Positions 1-5,817 of a stretch of 5,831 bases of DNA are shown here, in pieces. This DNA comes from an uncultured Roseburia sp. (GTDB lineage: Bacteria > Bacillota > Clostridia > Lachnospirales > Lachnospiraceae): the NCBI GenBank assembly GCA_947057405.1, contig CAMSEJ010000167.1, forward strand, positions 1 through 5,831. The letters run 5' to 3'. The position numbers and the translations under genes are program-made. Within the stretch, counting starts at the first letter, position 1; every line of letters starts with the position of its first letter. The notes under the pieces were generated by a model, which worked only from the letters and a program-made list of their open reading frames with translations, was not told where the DNA came from and searched no databases.

Positions 1-293
1 CTCTCAATTTCCGCCCCCTCCGCCTCATCTGCCGCCATGCTCTCATGATCGTTCCCCGACTCCAAAAGCACATCCAAAGCAATCTCCGAAAACAGCTCCT
101 CGCAAAGCGTTTCCGCGTCCTCAATCACCAAAGACTCCCCCTCCAGGCTCCTGTGTTCCGTACTGATTTTCAGCAGCACAAACCCCACCTTATCCGACCA
201 GACCAGATCCAGATAAGGGCTGTCCTTCAAATATCCCTCAAACACCCGGATAACCCTGCGGATTTCTTCCTCCTGTTCCTTCGTATACAGCAT
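1..293 (-). CDS. Acidic protein of unknown function, N-terminal 97 codons (cut by left edge)
   Basis: I do not recognise this protein. An open frame starts at the ATG at 293-291 and runs off the left edge without a stop, giving at least 97 residues. It begins MLYTKEQEEEIRRV and is rich in Glu and Asp, with very few basic residues after about residue 50. An amphipathic-looking helix (about residues 4-22) is followed by a segment that looks like beta strands (VGFVLLKIS, about 36-44), then a helical stretch (about 62-82) and an acidic, probably flexible segment at the cut end. No signal peptide or membrane segment is visible. The start is supported by an AAGGAG 11 bases upstream, lying in the last codons of the preceding gene, and by a gap of only 8 bases, so it is likely the next gene of the same operon and translationally coupled. 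A plus-strand open frame overlaps it (45-329), but has no comparable context. The 3' end and full length are unknown. Confidence 0.62.
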   Translation of the reverse strand, partial: MLYTKEQEEEIRRVIRVFEGYLKDSPYLDLVWSDKVGFVLLKISTEHRSLEGESLVIEDAETLCEELFSEIALDVLLESGNDHESMAADEAEGAEIE

Positions 294-301
294 AGCCCCT
301 C

Positions 302-967
302 TTACTCCTTTTTCACAATCTCACTCTGATTCTTATAAACCGAATCTGCCGCAACCACGCCGCGCACCATAGAAAGCGGATATATATTCGTATGCCTGCC
401 GACAACCGTTCCCGGATTTAACACAGAATTGCATCCGACCTCCACAAAATCGCCCAGCATCGCCCCGAATTTTTTCAGCCCCGTTTCCGCCTGCCGCTCC
501 CCGTCTTTTACCAGTACCAGCGTCTTATCCGACTTCACATTCGACGTAATCGACCCGGCTCCCATATGGGACTTATACCCCAGCACAGAATCCCCGACAT
601 AATTATAGTGCGGCACCTGCACGCCGTTAAAAAGCACCGTATTCTTTAATTCCGTAGAATTGCCCACCACGGCTCCCTTCCCGACAATCGCGCTTCCACG
701 GATAAATGCACAGTGGCGGATTTCCGCCTCTTCATCCACAATCAAAGGCCCGTTCAGACATGCCGTCGGCGCAACGCGCGCGCTTTTCGCCACCCAGATT
801 TCTTCCCCTCTTTTCTCATAAACCGCCGGATCCAACGAAGGCCCGATCCTGCGGATAAAATCGCCGATCCCTTTTAATGCTTCCCACGGATACGTTACGC
901 TCTTTAATAATTCCGCCGCAATCGTTTCGTTTAAATCATACAGACATTCCACCTTGCACTGTTCCAT
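302..967 (-). CDS. Stand-alone left-handed beta-helix acetyltransferase related to the GlmU C-terminal domain
   Basis: The 221-residue protein is a hexapeptide-repeat (left-handed beta-helix) protein resembling the acetyltransferase half of GlmU, the enzyme that acetylates glucosamine-1-phosphate on the way to UDP-GlcNAc. It lacks the N-terminal uridylyltransferase domain and its glycine-rich nucleotide motif, although such proteins are often labelled UDP-GlcNAc pyrophosphorylase. Residues 1-50 look mainly helical; hexapeptide coils run from about 55 to 205. Aligned by eye and from memory to E. coli GlmU without gaps across residues 90-143, it keeps the counterparts of R333 (R90), K351 (K108), H363 (H120 in VPHYNYVGDS), Y366 (Y123) and N386 (N143 in GAGSITSN). 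The N377 counterpart is His134. The conserved residues suggest an active acyltransferase, but the acceptor is unknown and may be another sugar phosphate. The start is fixed by a strong ribosome binding site 5 bases upstream. It lies 11 bases after topB and 8 bases before the next ORF. It is probably cytoplasmic, as no signal peptide is visible. Confidence 0.85.
   Translation of the reverse strand: MEQCKVECLYDLNETIAAELLKSVTYPWEALKGIGDFIRRIGPSLDPAVYEKRGEEIWVAKSARVAPTACLNGPLIVDEEAEIRHCAFIRGSAIVGKGAVVGNSTELKNTVLFNGVQVPHYNYVGDSVLGYKSHMGAGSITSNVKSDKTLVLVKDGERQAETGLKKFGAMLGDFVEVGCNSVLNPGTVVGRHTNIYPLSMVRGVVAADSVYKNQSEIVKKE
305..310 (-). promoter_or_regulatory. Ribosome binding site of the acidic ORF, inside the upstream gene's end
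   Basis: The minus strand reads AAGGAG directly before the TAA stop (304-302) of the acetyltransferase gene, so the last Lys-Glu codons of that protein double as the Shine-Dalgarno sequence. Spacing to the ATG at 293 is 11 bases, slightly long. A second purine run, GAGGGG (301-296), is only 2 bases from the ATG and is probably too close to serve. The arrangement suggests translational coupling. Confidence 0.5.
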
Positions 968-972
968 AATAT

Positions 973-980
973 CCTCCTTT
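973..980 (-). promoter_or_regulatory. Strong ribosome binding site overlapping the topB stop codon
   Basis: The minus strand reads TAAAGGAGGATATT and then ATG. The AAAGGAGG is a near-perfect Shine-Dalgarno match with 5-base spacing, and its first two As are part of the topB TAA stop (981-979). This fixes the acetyltransferase start at 967 and suggests that ribosomes ending topB can reinitiate there. Confidence 0.8.
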
Positions 981-3006
981 ACTTCTTTTCCGTTTCCTTC
1001 TCTTTTTTATAATATTGCGCCGCCCGGTCAAAATGTTCCCGCAGCGCAGACTGATTATGCAGGTTCAAAACGCCGTTTGTACGGCTTTCAATAAATTTCG
1101 TCAGCTTCACCATATATTCTTCCGTCGTAATACTGCCCTCGGCCACATACGTTAAGCCCTTTTCCCAGCTTGCCGTTAGTTCCGGGTTTAACAGGGATTT
1201 GATCGAAGCGTTTACCACATCGTAAATCATTTCCCCCAGCAGCGTGGGCGTAAGCGTCTGCGTCTTTTTATTTAACGCCAGGTGCTTGTTGGCAACGAGT
1301 TTTTTTAAAATTTCGGCGCGGGTGGCGCTGGTGCCTATCCCGCTGCCCTTAATCTGCGCGCGCAGTTCCTCGTCCTCTATCAGCTGCCCGGCATTTTCCA
1401 TCGCAAGGATCATCGAACCGGAATTGTAGCGCTTGGGTGGGGAGGTTTCCCCTTCCTTAATTTCATATCCGGCAACCGTAAGCGGATCCTTCTTTTTTAG
1501 CCCCGAAATATGGTTCAGCAGCGCCTCGTTGCAGACATTCTCCTGCGCTTCGGCGTTCTTTTTTTTCTGAAACGAATACTGCATCACCTTTAAATAACCG
1601 GGATCCAACAGCGCTTTCCATCCCGCAAAAAACTGCTCCGTATACGTCCGCTCTCCCCCGGGCAGATCCGTCACGCCTGCGGTCAGGCTTATCCTGCGAT
1701 AACTGGCCGCCGGGTAAAAAACCGCCAGAAAACGGCGCACAATCGCTTCGTATACATTCACTGCCCGCTGGTTTAACGTATTTAACGCGCCAATCCCCTG
1801 CCCGGTAGGAATAATGGCATAGTGATCGGTAATCTGCTTATCATTGACATACCTGGTTTTCGCAATATTCTTATACGTTCCGTTTTCTAAAATTTCTTCC
1901 GCAAACGGGCGCATGCCGGGAATTTGTTTCAAACCGCCGATATTTTTATGGATCTCCTTGGCAACCGCCGAAGAAAGCACCCTGGCGTCGGTACGCGGAT
2001 AAGTGACCAGCTTTTTTTCGTACAGTTCCTGTACTACGGCAAGCGTTTCGTCGGGGCTGATCTTAAAAAACCGGGAACAGTCGTTCTGCAGCTCGGCCAG
2101 GTTATAAAGCAGCGGCGGTTTTTTGGTTTCCTTCTTCTTTTCTATTTTTTCCACCTGCATAGGCAGGCCCGTAACCGCTTCCACCAGTTCTTTGGCGGTT
2201 TCCTCTTTTAAAAATCCGTTTTCCTTATAAAGCTTCGGCGACTGAACATAACGGGAAGCCGCACAGACGCGCCACTCCGCGTCCAAAAGCGTATCGCACA
2301 TGCCAATTTTGGCAATCACCCGGTAAAACGGGGTTTTGACAAAGTTTCGGATTTCCCGTTCGCGGCGCACCGCCATGCCGAGCACGCAGGTCATCACCCG
2401 CCCGACGGAAATAACGGCGTACTTTTCGTGTAAATAAGAGGCGACCGCGTCGCCGTATTTTAAGCTTAAAAGCCTGGAAAAATTAATACCCATCAGGTAA
2501 TCTTCTTTTGCGCGCAGGTAAGCGCTCGCGGCAATATTGTCATACGCCGAAAGATCCTTTGCTTCGCGTATGCCGCGCAGGATCTCTTCCTCGGTCTGGG
2601 AATCAATCCAGACGCGTTTGCGCGTCTTGCCGGTTACGCCCGCCATCTGCTCTACCAGGCGGTAAATATATTCGCCCTCCCGCCCGGAGTCGGTGCAGAC
2701 GTAAATGGTGCCGATATCCTTCCGGTTTAACAGCCCTTCCACCACCTTATACTGATTCGCGGCGCTTGCAATCACCTCATACTTAAATTCTTCCGGAATA
2801 AAAGGAAGGGTGGAAAGGCTCCACCTTTTATACTTCATATCATATACTTCCGGGTAACTCATTGTGACAAGATGCCCCACGCACCAGGTCACAACCGCCG
2901 TCTCGCCCTCCCGGTATCCGTTATAGCTTCGCATCTCCATCTTCAGCGCTTTTGCAAACTCCTGCGCCACGCTTGGTTTTTCTGCGATAAACAACGATTT
3001 TGCCAT
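979..3006 (-). CDS. topB: DNA topoisomerase III (type IA), Firmicute form without zinc ribbons
   Basis: The 675-residue type IA topoisomerase cuts one DNA strand through a 5'-phosphotyrosine link and passes the other strand; topoisomerase III enzymes mainly decatenate and resolve recombination or replication intermediates. The TOPRIM domain (about 1-145) carries the catalytic Glu9 in IAEKPS and the acidic motif TDSGREGE (105-112). The catalytic tyrosine is Tyr336 in LVTYPRTD, with the usual Arg338 beside it. Other family blocks are SVGRVMTCVLG with RREREI (200-219), PPKRYNSGSM (523-532), AMENAG (535-540) and GIGTSATRAEIL (556-567). Two blocks are unusual: the TOPRIM triad reads D-x-G-x-E (Gly108), and the common SxGRVQTP form is replaced by SVGRVMTC. 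No paired cysteines are present, so there are no C-terminal zinc ribbons; the protein ends in a Lys/Glu tail. Its ribosome binding site AGAGGA (3019-3014) sits 7 bases before the ATG, and the ATPase gene ends 15 bases upstream. Length fits the topoisomerase III class. An accessory or conjugative-element copy is possible, but the housekeeping neighbours favour a chromosomal gene. Confidence 0.92.
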   Translation of the reverse strand: MAKSLFIAEKPSVAQEFAKALKMEMRSYNGYREGETAVVTWCVGHLVTMSYPEVYDMKYKRWSLSTLPFIPEEFKYEVIASAANQYKVVEGLLNRKDIGTIYVCTDSGREGEYIYRLVEQMAGVTGKTRKRVWIDSQTEEEILRGIREAKDLSAYDNIAASAYLRAKEDYLMGINFSRLLSLKYGDAVASYLHEKYAVISVGRVMTCVLGMAVRREREIRNFVKTPFYRVIAKIGMCDTLLDAEWRVCAASRYVQSPKLYKENGFLKEETAKELVEAVTGLPMQVEKIEKKKETKKPPLLYNLAELQNDCSRFFKISPDETLAVVQELYEKKLVTYPRTDARVLSSAVAKEIHKNIGGLKQIPGMRPFAEEILENGTYKNIAKTRYVNDKQITDHYAIIPTGQGIGALNTLNQRAVNVYEAIVRRFLAVFYPAASYRRISLTAGVTDLPGGERTYTEQFFAGWKALLDPGYLKVMQYSFQKKKNAEAQENVCNEALLNHISGLKKKDPLTVAGYEIKEGETSPPKRYNSGSMILAMENAGQLIEDEELRAQIKGSGIGTSATRAEILKKLVANKHLALNKKTQTLTPTLLGEMIYDVVNASIKSLLNPELTASWEKGLTYVAEGSITTEEYMVKLTKFIESRTNGVLNLHNQSALREHFDRAAQYYKKEKETEKK

Positions 3007-3021
3007 GGTTTCGTCCTCTTT

Positions 3022-4380
3022 CTAAAATTCCGCCAGATCCACCAGGACAATCCGCTTATCCTTTGCGGCCTTCTCTTTTAACGCCCCGTCAAAAGAATTT
3101 CCGGAAAAGAAATAAAAATATTTTGCGTTCAGATGCGCCTGGGCGGCAAGAGCTTCCAGCTTTTCAAACGACGCGTATTCCATCGTTTCTTTTGCCCAGC
3201 TGCAGCTTCCGACAATGCACTCCTGTTTTTCGTCCTGGGCGATAATGTCGATGCTGCCCTGTTTTCCCACCCATGTCCCCATTTTGCAAATCTCCGTCGG
3301 AAGCCGCCCGCTGCGGTTCATCAGCTTGAGATATTCCATGCAGATCCCGGCAAAATAGCGTTCCATATATCCGCCGAACGCCTCCTTGATATGCGCCCCG
3401 TAAAATTCTTCCGGCGTCAGCAGGTACAAATCCGACAGATGGGGAAACACAAACCGGAACCAGAAATGGAGAAATGTGTTTTTAAACTGATAGACGCCCT
3501 TCTGGGCATGCTCTTTCCGATCCGTATCGAACGACACGACTTTTTCAATTACTTCAAATTCCATCAGGTTTTTCAAATAAACGCTGATTTTAGCCCGGGA
3601 AAATCCGGTGGATTTGTACAGTTCATTTAACTTCTGATGGCCCGCGGCAAGCACCGTTAAAATCGTATTGTAAACGGACAGTTCCCGCAGTTCCGTGCGC
3701 AGATAATGCTCCGCCTCCAAAAACAGCCCGCCGCGTTCCGAAAGGATATGCCTGCAAATGTTTTCTTTCACGCTCTTTTTCGTATCCCAGAATCTCAGGT
3801 AAGCGGGAATGCCGCCCGTTATGCCGTAAATTTCCAGGCAGTCGCGGACGGGGCTTTTCGGAAAAGCGCGCACCAAATCCAAAAAAGAAAGCTCTGCAAA
3901 TTTGTGCGTAAAATCAATTTCATAAAATAATTTGCCCATTGCAGAAGCCATTTTGTGCTCGACAAAAACCAGGGAGGAACTGCATAATAAGATCAGGACG
4001 GGCGGATCCTGCGTCTTCTTTTTTAATTTCACCAGGTTTTCCAGAAAATCGGATCCTTTTTTGATCAGATGGTCAAACTCATCCAGCACAATCACGGACT
4101 TTGCGGTAATGCCTTCCCGAAAAACGGTAAAACAGGCCTCATACGTCAGCGTATCCGGATCTTTCTGGTACTTTTTTGCAATTTCCCGGATAAAATTCTG
4201 CTTTTGGGCAGAAACGGAAATTTCTCTTGCGCGGTAGTAAAAATGCGGTTTTGCCTGCAGGAAATGCTTGATATACGTTTCCTTTCCGCAGCCGGGACGT
4301 CCGTAAAGGACGACCAGCTGGCTCTGCGGCTTTTGGTATTCCTGGTTTAAGGTTTTTATAGTAGGCGTGTGATGTATCAT
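3022..4380 (-). CDS. AAA/P-loop ATPase of the COG1672 type with DUF234-like degenerate nuclease C-terminus
   Basis: The 452-residue protein has an N-terminal P-loop ATPase domain (about 15-215), a winged-helix segment (about 236-282) and a C-terminal DUF234-like region (about 300-445). The P-loop is YGRPGCGKET (26-35), with Lys33 but Glu34 where Thr or Ser is usual. Walker B is VIVLDEFD (96-103), with Asp100-Glu101. The block GITGGIPAYL (186-195) is typical of this ATPase class. The helix-turn-helix part reads LNELYKSTGFSRAKIS, and HFWFRFVFPH (305-314) marks the start of the DUF234 region. In DUF234 proteins the C-terminus usually resembles a PD-(D/E)xK nuclease. Here SIDIIA keeps Asp378, but the later block reads GSCSW (391-395), where E-C-K-W is common, so nuclease activity looks lost. 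The role of the family is unknown. The start is supported by AGGGGGG (4390-4384), close to the ATG. The gene follows asd by 64 bases and precedes topB by 15. It is soluble, with no signal peptide or membrane segment. Confidence 0.85.
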   Translation of the reverse strand: MIHHTPTIKTLNQEYQKPQSQLVVLYGRPGCGKETYIKHFLQAKPHFYYRAREISVSAQKQNFIREIAKKYQKDPDTLTYEACFTVFREGITAKSVIVLDEFDHLIKKGSDFLENLVKLKKKTQDPPVLILLCSSSLVFVEHKMASAMGKLFYEIDFTHKFAELSFLDLVRAFPKSPVRDCLEIYGITGGIPAYLRFWDTKKSVKENICRHILSERGGLFLEAEHYLRTELRELSVYNTILTVLAAGHQKLNELYKSTGFSRAKISVYLKNLMEFEVIEKVVSFDTDRKEHAQKGVYQFKNTFLHFWFRFVFPHLSDLYLLTPEEFYGAHIKEAFGGYMERYFAGICMEYLKLMNRSGRLPTEICKMGTWVGKQGSIDIIAQDEKQECIVGSCSWAKETMEYASFEKLEALAAQAHLNAKYFYFFSGNSFDGALKEKAAKDKRIVLVDLAEF

Positions 4381-4421
4381 GTTCCCCCCTGTGGATTCAG
4401 CCGCGTTTTATGGATACGTGC

Positions 4422-4440
4422 AGGCAAGACAAGCTTACCC
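4422..4440 (-). other. Small stem-loop just after asd
   Basis: Read on the minus strand, the RNA would form GGGUAAG-CUUGU-CUUGCCU: seven pairs, two of them G-U, with a 5-base loop, starting 4 bases after the asd stop codon. No U-run follows on the minus strand, so it is not a canonical intrinsic terminator, and the downstream ATPase gene could be read through from asd. On the plus strand a T-rich run follows (4441-4450), but the stem is broken there by C-A mismatches. The rest of the 64-base gap holds no convincing promoter. It could be a processing or attenuating structure, or chance. Confidence 0.3.
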
Positions 4441-4444
4441 GTTT

Positions 4445-5530
4445 TTATTTTGCCGTAATATACCCCTGCGCCTTTAACAGTTCCGCGCAGAGCACCGCGC
4501 CGCCCGCAGCGCCGCGTACCGTATTATGCGACAGGCCGACAAATTTCCAGTCGTAAACGCTGTCTTCACGCAGCCTTCCGACGCAGACTCCCATCCCGTT
4601 CTCATAATCCACGTCAAGCGCCACCTGCGGCCGGTTGTCCTCCTGCATATACCGGATAAACTGCCCCGGCGCGCTCGGAAGCGCAAGCTTCTGCGGAAGC
4701 CCCCGGAAGCGTTCCAACGCCGCAATCAACTGCTCCTTCGTCGGTTTTTTCCTGAATTTTACAAACACGGCCGCGGTATGCCCGTTTAAAACCGGCACGC
4801 GGATGCACTGGCAGGTAATCGTCGGGCCGTCCGCCGGGACAATCACGCCGTTTTCTATCGTTCCCCAGATACGCAGCGGCTCCTTTTCGCTCTTTTCCTC
4901 TTCGCCTCCGATATACGGGATAATATTGCCTTCCATTTCAGGCCAGTCCGCGAACGTTTTGCCCGCGCCGGAAATCGCCTGGTAAGTCGTCGCCACAACC
5001 TCATACGGCTCAAATTCCATCCACGCGGTCAAAACCGGGGCATAGCTTTGGATTGAGCAGTTCGGTTTTACGGCTACAAATCCGCGGCTGGCGCCTAAGC
5101 GTTTTTTCTGAAATTCAATCACCTGCATATGCTCCGGGTTAATTTCCGGAATCACCATCGGCACGTCCGGCGTCCAGCGGTGCGCGCTGTTGTTGGAGAC
5201 AACCGGCGTTTCGGTTTTGGCGTACGCTTCCTCAATCGCGCGGATTTCTTCTTTTGTCATGTCTACCGCGGAAAAGACAAAATCCACGGAAGATGCGACT
5301 TCTTCTATTTCATTTACATTTTTAACGATGATATTTTTGACGGAATCCGGCATCGGCGTATCCATTTTCCAGCGCCCGCCGACGGCTTCTTCATAGCGTT
5401 TGCCCGCGCTTCGCTCGCTGGCGGCAATCGTCGTTACCTCAAACCACGGGTGGTTCTCCAAAAGGGAGATAAAACGCTGCCCCACCATACCTGTTCCGCC
5501 TAAAATGCCTGCTTTTAATTTCTGTTCCAT
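4445..5530 (-). CDS. asd: Aspartate-semialdehyde dehydrogenase, archaeal/fungal-type subfamily
   Basis: This enzyme reduces beta-aspartyl phosphate to aspartate semialdehyde with NADPH, the branch point to lysine/diaminopimelate, threonine and methionine. The 361-residue cytoplasmic protein has an N-terminal Rossmann motif GGTGMVGQRF (11-20), the block VSNNSAHR (111-118), VPMVIPEINPEH (123-134), the catalytic cysteine Cys158 in KPNCS, SGAG (187-190), and RVPVLNGH (244-251), whose His251 is the likely catalytic base. The block spacing and sequence match the longer archaeal/fungal-like subfamily rather than the E. coli type. The frame stays open upstream for 44 more residues, to an ATG at 5662, but the start at 5530 is preferred: AGAGGA lies 7 bases before it, the enzyme fold begins right after it (MEQKLKAGILGG), and the upstream stretch lacks a ribosome binding site and resembles no part of the enzyme. 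The gene lies 158 bases after the argH fragment and 64 bases before the ATPase gene. The leader contains repeats that may regulate it. Confidence 0.96.
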   Translation of the reverse strand: MEQKLKAGILGGTGMVGQRFISLLENHPWFEVTTIAASERSAGKRYEEAVGGRWKMDTPMPDSVKNIIVKNVNEIEEVASSVDFVFSAVDMTKEEIRAIEEAYAKTETPVVSNNSAHRWTPDVPMVIPEINPEHMQVIEFQKKRLGASRGFVAVKPNCSIQSYAPVLTAWMEFEPYEVVATTYQAISGAGKTFADWPEMEGNIIPYIGGEEEKSEKEPLRIWGTIENGVIVPADGPTITCQCIRVPVLNGHTAAVFVKFRKKPTKEQLIAALERFRGLPQKLALPSAPGQFIRYMQEDNRPQVALDVDYENGMGVCVGRLREDSVYDWKFVGLSHNTVRGAAGGAVLCAELLKAQGYITAK

Positions 5531-5537
5531 GTCTTTT

Positions 5538-5543
5538 TCCTCT
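5538..5543 (-). promoter_or_regulatory. Ribosome binding site fixing the asd start
   Basis: The minus strand reads AGAGGA 7 bases before the ATG at 5530-5528. No comparable purine run precedes the upstream in-frame ATGs at 5662, 5635, 5614, 5602 or 5581, so this site decides the start of asd. Confidence 0.75.
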
Positions 5544-5556
5544 GCTTTCTGTTTTT

Positions 5557-5607
5557 CGGCAAATGACTGCGGCGGCCGCATTTGTCCGCTCGTGGCGTAC
5601 ATTTGTC
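5557..5607. repeat. Three CAAATG/CATTTG motif copies in the asd leader, two forming a hairpin
   Basis: The plus strand has CGGCAAATG at 5557-5565, CATTTGTCCG at 5579-5588 and CATTTGTC again at 5600-5607. The first two face each other and form an imperfect inverted repeat with one extra base (5585); the centre (TGCGGC-like, 5568-5580) is itself nearly self-complementary. The second and third are direct repeats of eight identical bases, 21 bases apart, or two helical turns. On the minus-strand transcript the inverted pair would fold into a stem ending 13 bases upstream of the asd ribosome binding site. It could be an operator or an RNA leader structure. No known riboswitch is recognised: the leader is too short for a lysine riboswitch. 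Confidence 0.5.
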
Positions 5608-5618
5608 GTTTCATAGAT

Positions 5619-5647
5619 ATCTTATGATGAATCATGCAAAAAAGCAA
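5619..5647 (-). promoter_or_regulatory. Possible sigma-A-type promoter for asd
   Basis: The minus strand has TTGCTT (5647-5642), a 17-base spacer and TAAGAT (5624-5619). These match the consensus TTGACA and TATAAT at 3 and 4 of 6 positions, with ideal spacing. Transcription would begin near 5612, leaving an untranslated leader of about 80 bases that holds the CAAATG repeats. The -35 box overlaps the T-run of the proposed argH terminator, and A/T-rich intergenic DNA gives such matches by chance, so this is tentative. Confidence 0.33.
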
Positions 5648-5686
5648 TCCGCAGATTATCAAAAATTTCCCGGGGAATGCCGGATT
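5638..5686 (-). terminator. Possible intrinsic terminator region after argH
   Basis: Just past the argH stop, the minus strand has a short GC-rich hairpin, UCCGG-CAUUCC-CCGGG (5684-5669), then AAAUUUUU. A six-base inverted repeat, AATCCG (5686-5681) with CGGATT (5651-5646), encloses it and is followed within 2 bases by six Ts (5643-5638). Either structure could end argH transcription. Both stems are short, so activity is uncertain, and some transcripts could continue into asd. Confidence 0.4.
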
Positions 5687-5688
5687 TC

Positions 5689-5817
5689 TTATGCATTTGT
5701 ACTAATTTGAGGCGTACTCTTTAGATAATCCCTTCCCGCGGCAATCGCGCGTTCCATAGCAGCCTTTCCCGGCGCGCCTGCCGTCAGGCGTTTATTCACG
5801 CAGGCTTCCATAGAAAC
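5689..5817 (-). CDS. argH: Argininosuccinate lyase, C-terminal 42 residues (cut by contig end)
   Basis: The fragment ends at TAA (5691-5689) and reads VSMEACVNKRLTAGAPG, then a helical tail AAMERAIAAGRDYLKS ending in STNA. It lines up without gaps, from memory, with the C-terminus of E. coli argininosuccinate lyase, which reads LSLQSCLDKRAAKGG and then an Ala-rich helix: shared features are the Ser, the Cys, the Lys-Arg pair, the Gly and the helix. Argininosuccinate lyase cleaves argininosuccinate to arginine and fumarate, the last step of arginine synthesis. The catalytic loop and all active-site residues lie beyond the contig end, so the call rests on this short match alone; another member of the fumarase/aspartase superfamily is possible. 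The reading frame appears to continue into 5818-5831, but those bases are adapter and must not be translated. Confidence 0.72.
   Translation of the reverse strand, partial: VSMEACVNKRLTAGAPGKAAMERAIAAGRDYLKSTPQISTNA

Noticed and set aside
45..329. Plus-strand open frame at the left end
   Set aside because: It lies opposite the acidic ORF and the end of the acetyltransferase, has no good ribosome binding site, and all supported genes run on the minus strand. It is probably an antisense shadow.
3133..3630. Long plus-strand open frame opposite the ATPase gene
   Set aside because: The minus-strand frame has clear ATPase and DUF234-like motifs, whereas the plus-strand translation shows no recognisable domain. 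It is a shadow of the real gene.
4366..4380. Similar Met-Ile-His-His starts at the ATPase gene (4380) and in the asd leader (5635)
   Set aside because: The shared stretch is only about four codons, with different third bases and different flanking sequence. It is probably chance rather than a duplicated leader.
979..4380. Defence or mobile-element cassette (ATPase plus topoisomerase)
   Set aside because: There are no integrase, transposase, relaxase, toxin or restriction genes and no terminal repeats. The flanking genes are biosynthetic housekeeping genes.
5531..5612. Lysine riboswitch in the asd leader
   Set aside because: The leader is about 80 bases, far shorter than a lysine riboswitch, and lacks its multi-helix core.
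5531..5662. In-frame 44-residue N-terminal extension of asd, or an upstream leader peptide
   Set aside because: None of its ATGs has a ribosome binding site, the residues do not resemble Asd, and the proposed promoter would start transcription within it. The segment is better read as an untranslated leader.
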